Shown: piece after piece, positions 45,401 to 47,476 of the stretch
How the letters are laid out: each line of letters starts with the position of its first letter
How positions within the stretch are numbered: position 1 is the first letter of the stretch
Source of the DNA: Tannerellaceae bacterium
GTDB taxonomy: Bacteria > Bacteroidota > Bacteroidia > Bacteroidales > Tannerellaceae
Direction: 5' to 3'
Length of the DNA stretch: 47,476 nucleotides
NCBI GenBank assembly: GCA_031264865.1
Contig: JAISDJ010000128.1
Span: 1 to 47,476 of the forward strand
The notes under the pieces: generated by a model
Database searches by the model: none
Told to the model about the DNA's origin: nothing
What the model saw: the letters and a program-made list of their open reading frames with translations, nothing else
Made by a program: the position numbers and the translations under genes

Positions 45401-47476
45401 TTGGTCAGTTAACAAACAGATCGATTCAAACCACAGTAGGAACAGCCGTTCAAACCAATACGACCGGTTTTACATATAATGCAAATGGCTCTCTGGCAAC
45501 CCAGACCATTGAACCCTCCAACGCTTCGTATAAAATTACGACATCCTATACTTACAACAGCCATGGCAATCTGTCGAAAAAGACAAGTGTAGCCGGCAAT
45601 GAGACACGGAATGAAGAGTTCGTTTATTTGAATGCTTATCAAATCGATAATTATATTGATGTCTATGGTAATGTAACCCAATATGAATACATCCCTACGA
45701 ACGGGCTTTTGTTATCGGAAAAAAGCCATGGGATAACCAATACCTATGCCTATGACGGATTTGGAAACCTGAAATCCACGTCTGCGAACACTGGGGAAAC
45801 CTCTGCCGTTAACTGGTATTGGACGAATGCCAGTCCGGCTAACACGGTAGTTAGAAAAGAAGAAACATGGGAAAACGGACAGGTTATTAAAACATGGTTT
45901 GACGCACCGGGAAGGGAAATACAAAATGAACGCAAGAATGCGGCCGGGACTGCCGTCACTGTAAAAAGGACGTATAACACACTGGGGCAGTTAACCAGTG
46001 TCACCGAGCCTTATTTCACCTCGCCGCAATTAGCTATAACGTATGCCTATGATACCTACGGCAGGATGATCACCGAATCAACCCCCTTTGGTAATATTAC
46101 GTATGCCTATGCAAGCACTTCTACGGGCGAACAAATTACGGTCAGCGACAAAACCCGTGGGAATGCATTTACAAGCATCAGGACGTTTGACCTTGCCGGA
46201 AAGGTGACGAAGATTACGGATTCGGGAGGGGAAACCATCACGTATACCTATGGCGCGTCGGGGAATCCCGTAAAGATACAGGTAGGAACAGCCATTTCCG
46301 AAATAACCTATGATCTGATAGGCAGGCGCACAAGGCTTAAAGACCCCAATGCCGGGACAATAAACTACACCTATAACGCCTGGGGGGAGCTTTTAACCAA
46401 AACAGATGCCCGAAACCAAACCGAAACATACACCTACCATCCCGACAGTAGGATAAATACCTATAAACGCGGTACGGAAGTATTTACGTACCAATACCCT
46501 ACGGAAGCGAATAAACCGAAAGAGCAGGTGGTGAAGGTTTACAATGCCTCCGGGATATCTACAGAATACGGATACGATGATTTGGGTAGGGTGACGAACG
46601 TTACGGAAAAAATCGATGCCGGTAAATCTTTCCTGTCGGAATATAAATACAATAACAAAAACCAACTGGAGCAATTCATTTATCCGGGTGGAAGAGCGGT
46701 TAAATATGAATACGCCTACGGTGATTTGAAAAAAATAACCTGGGTGCCTACCGGTACGGTTGTATGGGAAAAGCTGTCGGAAAATGCCAAAAGACAGGTA
46801 TTGTCGGCAAAAGCCGGAAACGGGATGCAAACAGATTACCAGTATACGGCGGCAGGAACGCCAACCTCCATAAAGGCAAACGGGAATACCGTAATGCTGA
46901 ATATCAGCTATCCCGGTAGCCAAATTGATTCACGCGGTAATATCGGTCAGCGAAAGGATGATTACAAGGGATTATCCGAAACCTTTATGTACGACAATCT
47001 AAACCGCCTGTCTTCAAACCTGGCCGGCATCAGTTACGCCGCCAACGGGAATATAACCAGCAAAAGCGGAGTGGGAAGCTATACCTACAACAGTTCAAGG
47101 CCGTATGCCGTAAGCAGTTTGACGGATACTCCCGATGGGGTGATGGAAGAAAATCTGACCATTACTTACAACAGCATCAACAGGCCCGTAGAATTAGCCC
47201 TAAGCTCCACCCATAAATATACCCTTACCTACGGAACAGCTAACCAGCGCATAAAGAGCGTATACGTCAAACCCGGGGCGGCCACCCAGACGAAATATTA
47301 TGTGGGGCCGTATGAAGAAATCCTGCGGGGAAGTTCCGTCCAGAAAAATTATTATATCTATGCCGAAGGAGGAATCGCTGCCGTTTATACCGAAGGACAT
47401 TCCGAACTAAGCACCGGTTTGTATTATTTCCACAATGATCACCTGGGATCGCCCTGGCTGATTACCAATTCAGCAA
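42448..47476 (+). CDS. SpvB/FG-GAP/RHS-repeat exported protein, 3' end beyond the window
   Basis: At least 1676 residues, open at the window end. A signal peptide (MKKYIITFLGILSTLVALQAQ) precedes an SpvB-like N-terminal domain (SLDISPMGGATYSIPLDLP, AYSSQGRDGIMGKGFSVSG). Six FG-GAP/VCBS-type calcium-binding loops lie at about 325-690 (GDFNGDGRMDF, GDFNGDGLTDF, GDFNGDGAVDLF, WDFNGDGIVDV, GDFNGDGKIDVL, CDLNGDGADDFF). Tens of YD repeats follow (about 820-1550, such as YDGFGNL, YDTYGRMIT, YDDLGRVTNV). The RHS core begins at YYFHNDHLGSPWLITN just before the edge. This is the layout of Tc-toxin B/C-like and polymorphic toxin shells, which enclose a C-terminal payload. The payload, and any immunity gene, lie outside the window. 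Confidence 0.9.
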   Translation, partial: MKKYIITFLGILSTLVALQAQTYVPANFSGSLDISPMGGATYSIPLDLPAGIDRMIPQIGIAYSSQGRDGIMGKGFSVSGISSINRRQSTLFHEGAVNPISYSSLDRYMLDGTLLMASGTNEFMTETNTASRIKVYSPNTSSTYFTVEGKDGLVYEYGKTSDSKLFAQGSNKNQVAAWMLNKVSDRMGRYYTYTYEKSDAGGEIRLKQIDYTGTSSSTPFCAVKFNYKTRYYEINLNYVSGSKFKESKLLDNIQVYYGSTVLRTYAFNYEFFDNIYLLNRINVTGQHNEALKPIEFTWYKNDDFKQTEVKYDQTSYLNKAVISLGDFNGDGRMDFVATPQAGAGWTGWRLFLANADGNGFSYTSSGTIVEGLQRVIPGDFNGDGLTDFIAHRNTSGGTNVVYSAGTGTLFDNRLNITEEYRWDLNKNGENRGDGSVITLMTENDSSLIIKQEPENSIPGKVSSNPNLSPKGVSYDNYFVYYSTGNGFTGSTYGAIATTDRSHNIKIGDFNGDGAVDLFIYYTNKNIFQVDYDIIMSTYSTNGSYPSTYGANRVIASPSIESKARLVPLSHTTNGWIEYSDNWERVEVWDFNGDGIVDVLNLHDGGHHYYLNKGRGDISKVSTSTFPGKNHKINFGDFNGDGKIDVLLTGYNNMEWSEWQVHLSTGVGFEYFSFPKKFDTFSKEIFVCDLNGDGADDFFAVDNETPSSTFSPIKYYLANNNGKSFNGYSGTGVYGLNYWNFYPIDSRGDGRSGFITISRNGTWSGYQLYMPPADFTHLVNTIKDSYGNLTTLTYKRMADATVYTKTNPKGGSESIEEYDCLSFAAPFKLVSNVQTSDGIGGYREMAYQYEDAKVFKRGRGVLGFSKIIRTDVNNSVQTTITQEFSDTYYQPATKRIEDKKTSTGRVLSLTDYDNTLNSRAVSFSFMPTSISIKTYGPTNNNLIKSVTATYAYDAYNNVTKEVITAGNGDKTEITNTYTNNESSWLIGQLTNRSIQTTVGTAVQTNTTGFTYNANGSLATQTIEPSNASYKITTSYTYNSHGNLSKKTSVAGNETRNEEFVYLNAYQIDNYIDVYGNVTQYEYIPTNGLLLSEKSHGITNTYAYDGFGNLKSTSANTGETSAVNWYWTNASPANTVVRKEETWENGQVIKTWFDAPGREIQNERKNAAGTAVTVKRTYNTLGQLTSVTEPYFTSPQLAITYAYDTYGRMITESTPFGNITYAYASTSTGEQITVSDKTRGNAFTSIRTFDLAGKVTKITDSGGETITYTYGASGNPVKIQVGTAISEITYDLIGRRTRLKDPNAGTINYTYNAWGELLTKTDARNQTETYTYHPDSRINTYKRGTEVFTYQYPTEANKPKEQVVKVYNASGISTEYGYDDLGRVTNVTEKIDAGKSFLSEYKYNNKNQLEQFIYPGGRAVKYEYAYGDLKKITWVPTGTVVWEKLSENAKRQVLSAKAGNGMQTDYQYTAAGTPTSIKANGNTVMLNISYPGSQIDSRGNIGQRKDDYKGLSETFMYDNLNRLSSNLAGISYAANGNITSKSGVGSYTYNSSRPYAVSSLTDTPDGVMEENLTITYNSINRPVELALSSTHKYTLTYGTANQRIKSVYVKPGAATQTKYYVGPYEEILRGSSVQKNYYIYAEGGIAAVYTEGHSELSTGLYYFHNDHLGSPWLITNSA

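Noticed and set aside
46393-46923. 176-codon minus-strand frame inside the RHS gene
   Set aside because: Antisense shadow; the plus-strand frame shows continuous YD repeats.

Overview
The window reads as chromosomal DNA of an anaerobic Bacteroidales bacterium (phylum Bacteroidota). The evidence is a SusC/SusD pair with a hybrid two-component regulator, a Bacteroidetes-type ECF sigma factor, pyruvate phosphate dikinase, a three-gene propionyl-CoA-carboxylase-like operon, DUF4377 lipoproteins, and several upstream boxes matching the Bacteroidetes -7 consensus TAnnTTTG. The genus cannot be fixed from sequence alone; Tannerellaceae or Dysgonomonadaceae relatives seem most likely.

Layout. 1-640: a YdeI-type gene that has lost its middle, then a 22-bp-period repeat array. 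554-9178 (minus): a small polysaccharide-utilisation-type locus made only of susC, susD and an HTCS regulator; the regulator has no ATPase domain. 9569-10274 (minus): an ECF sigma factor with no anti-sigma gene beside it. 10663-14301 (plus): carboxyltransferase, biotin carboxylase and biotin carrier. 14402-17518: a decayed IS1634-like composite element inserted in the 3' end of the next gene. It is bounded by 101-bp direct repeats and carries a PD-(D/E)XK nuclease gene interrupted by an amber codon, plus a partner gene. 17424-22331 (minus): a 2-hydroxyacyl-CoA-dehydratase-type activase and its TetR regulator, with matching operator palindromes. 22479-29222 (plus): repeat array, clpC, htpG, rfbC, rfbB. 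29233-34218 (minus): a cation/proton antiporter and ppdK. 34469-37699 (plus): rlmD-like, mltF-like and an ABM-domain lipoprotein. 37696-40139 (minus): a CyuA/UPF0597 protein, a toxin-antitoxin remnant and a DUF4377 lipoprotein. 40286-47476 (plus): an M48 protease, another 22-bp array, an S74-chaperone protein with a frameshifted tail, and a large SpvB/FG-GAP/RHS protein cut by the window end.

How it works together. Most of the window is core metabolism and proteostasis. The accessory parts are the IS-borne cassette at 14.4-17.5 kb, the SusCD/HTCS locus, the toxin-antitoxin remnant and the S74/RHS surface or toxin locus. The observations most worth following are the HTCS without a HATPase domain, the IS1634-like composite with 101-bp target duplications and its nuclease/partner cassette, the three intergenic arrays that share a 22-bp period but not a sequence, and the paired TetR operators around the activase gene.
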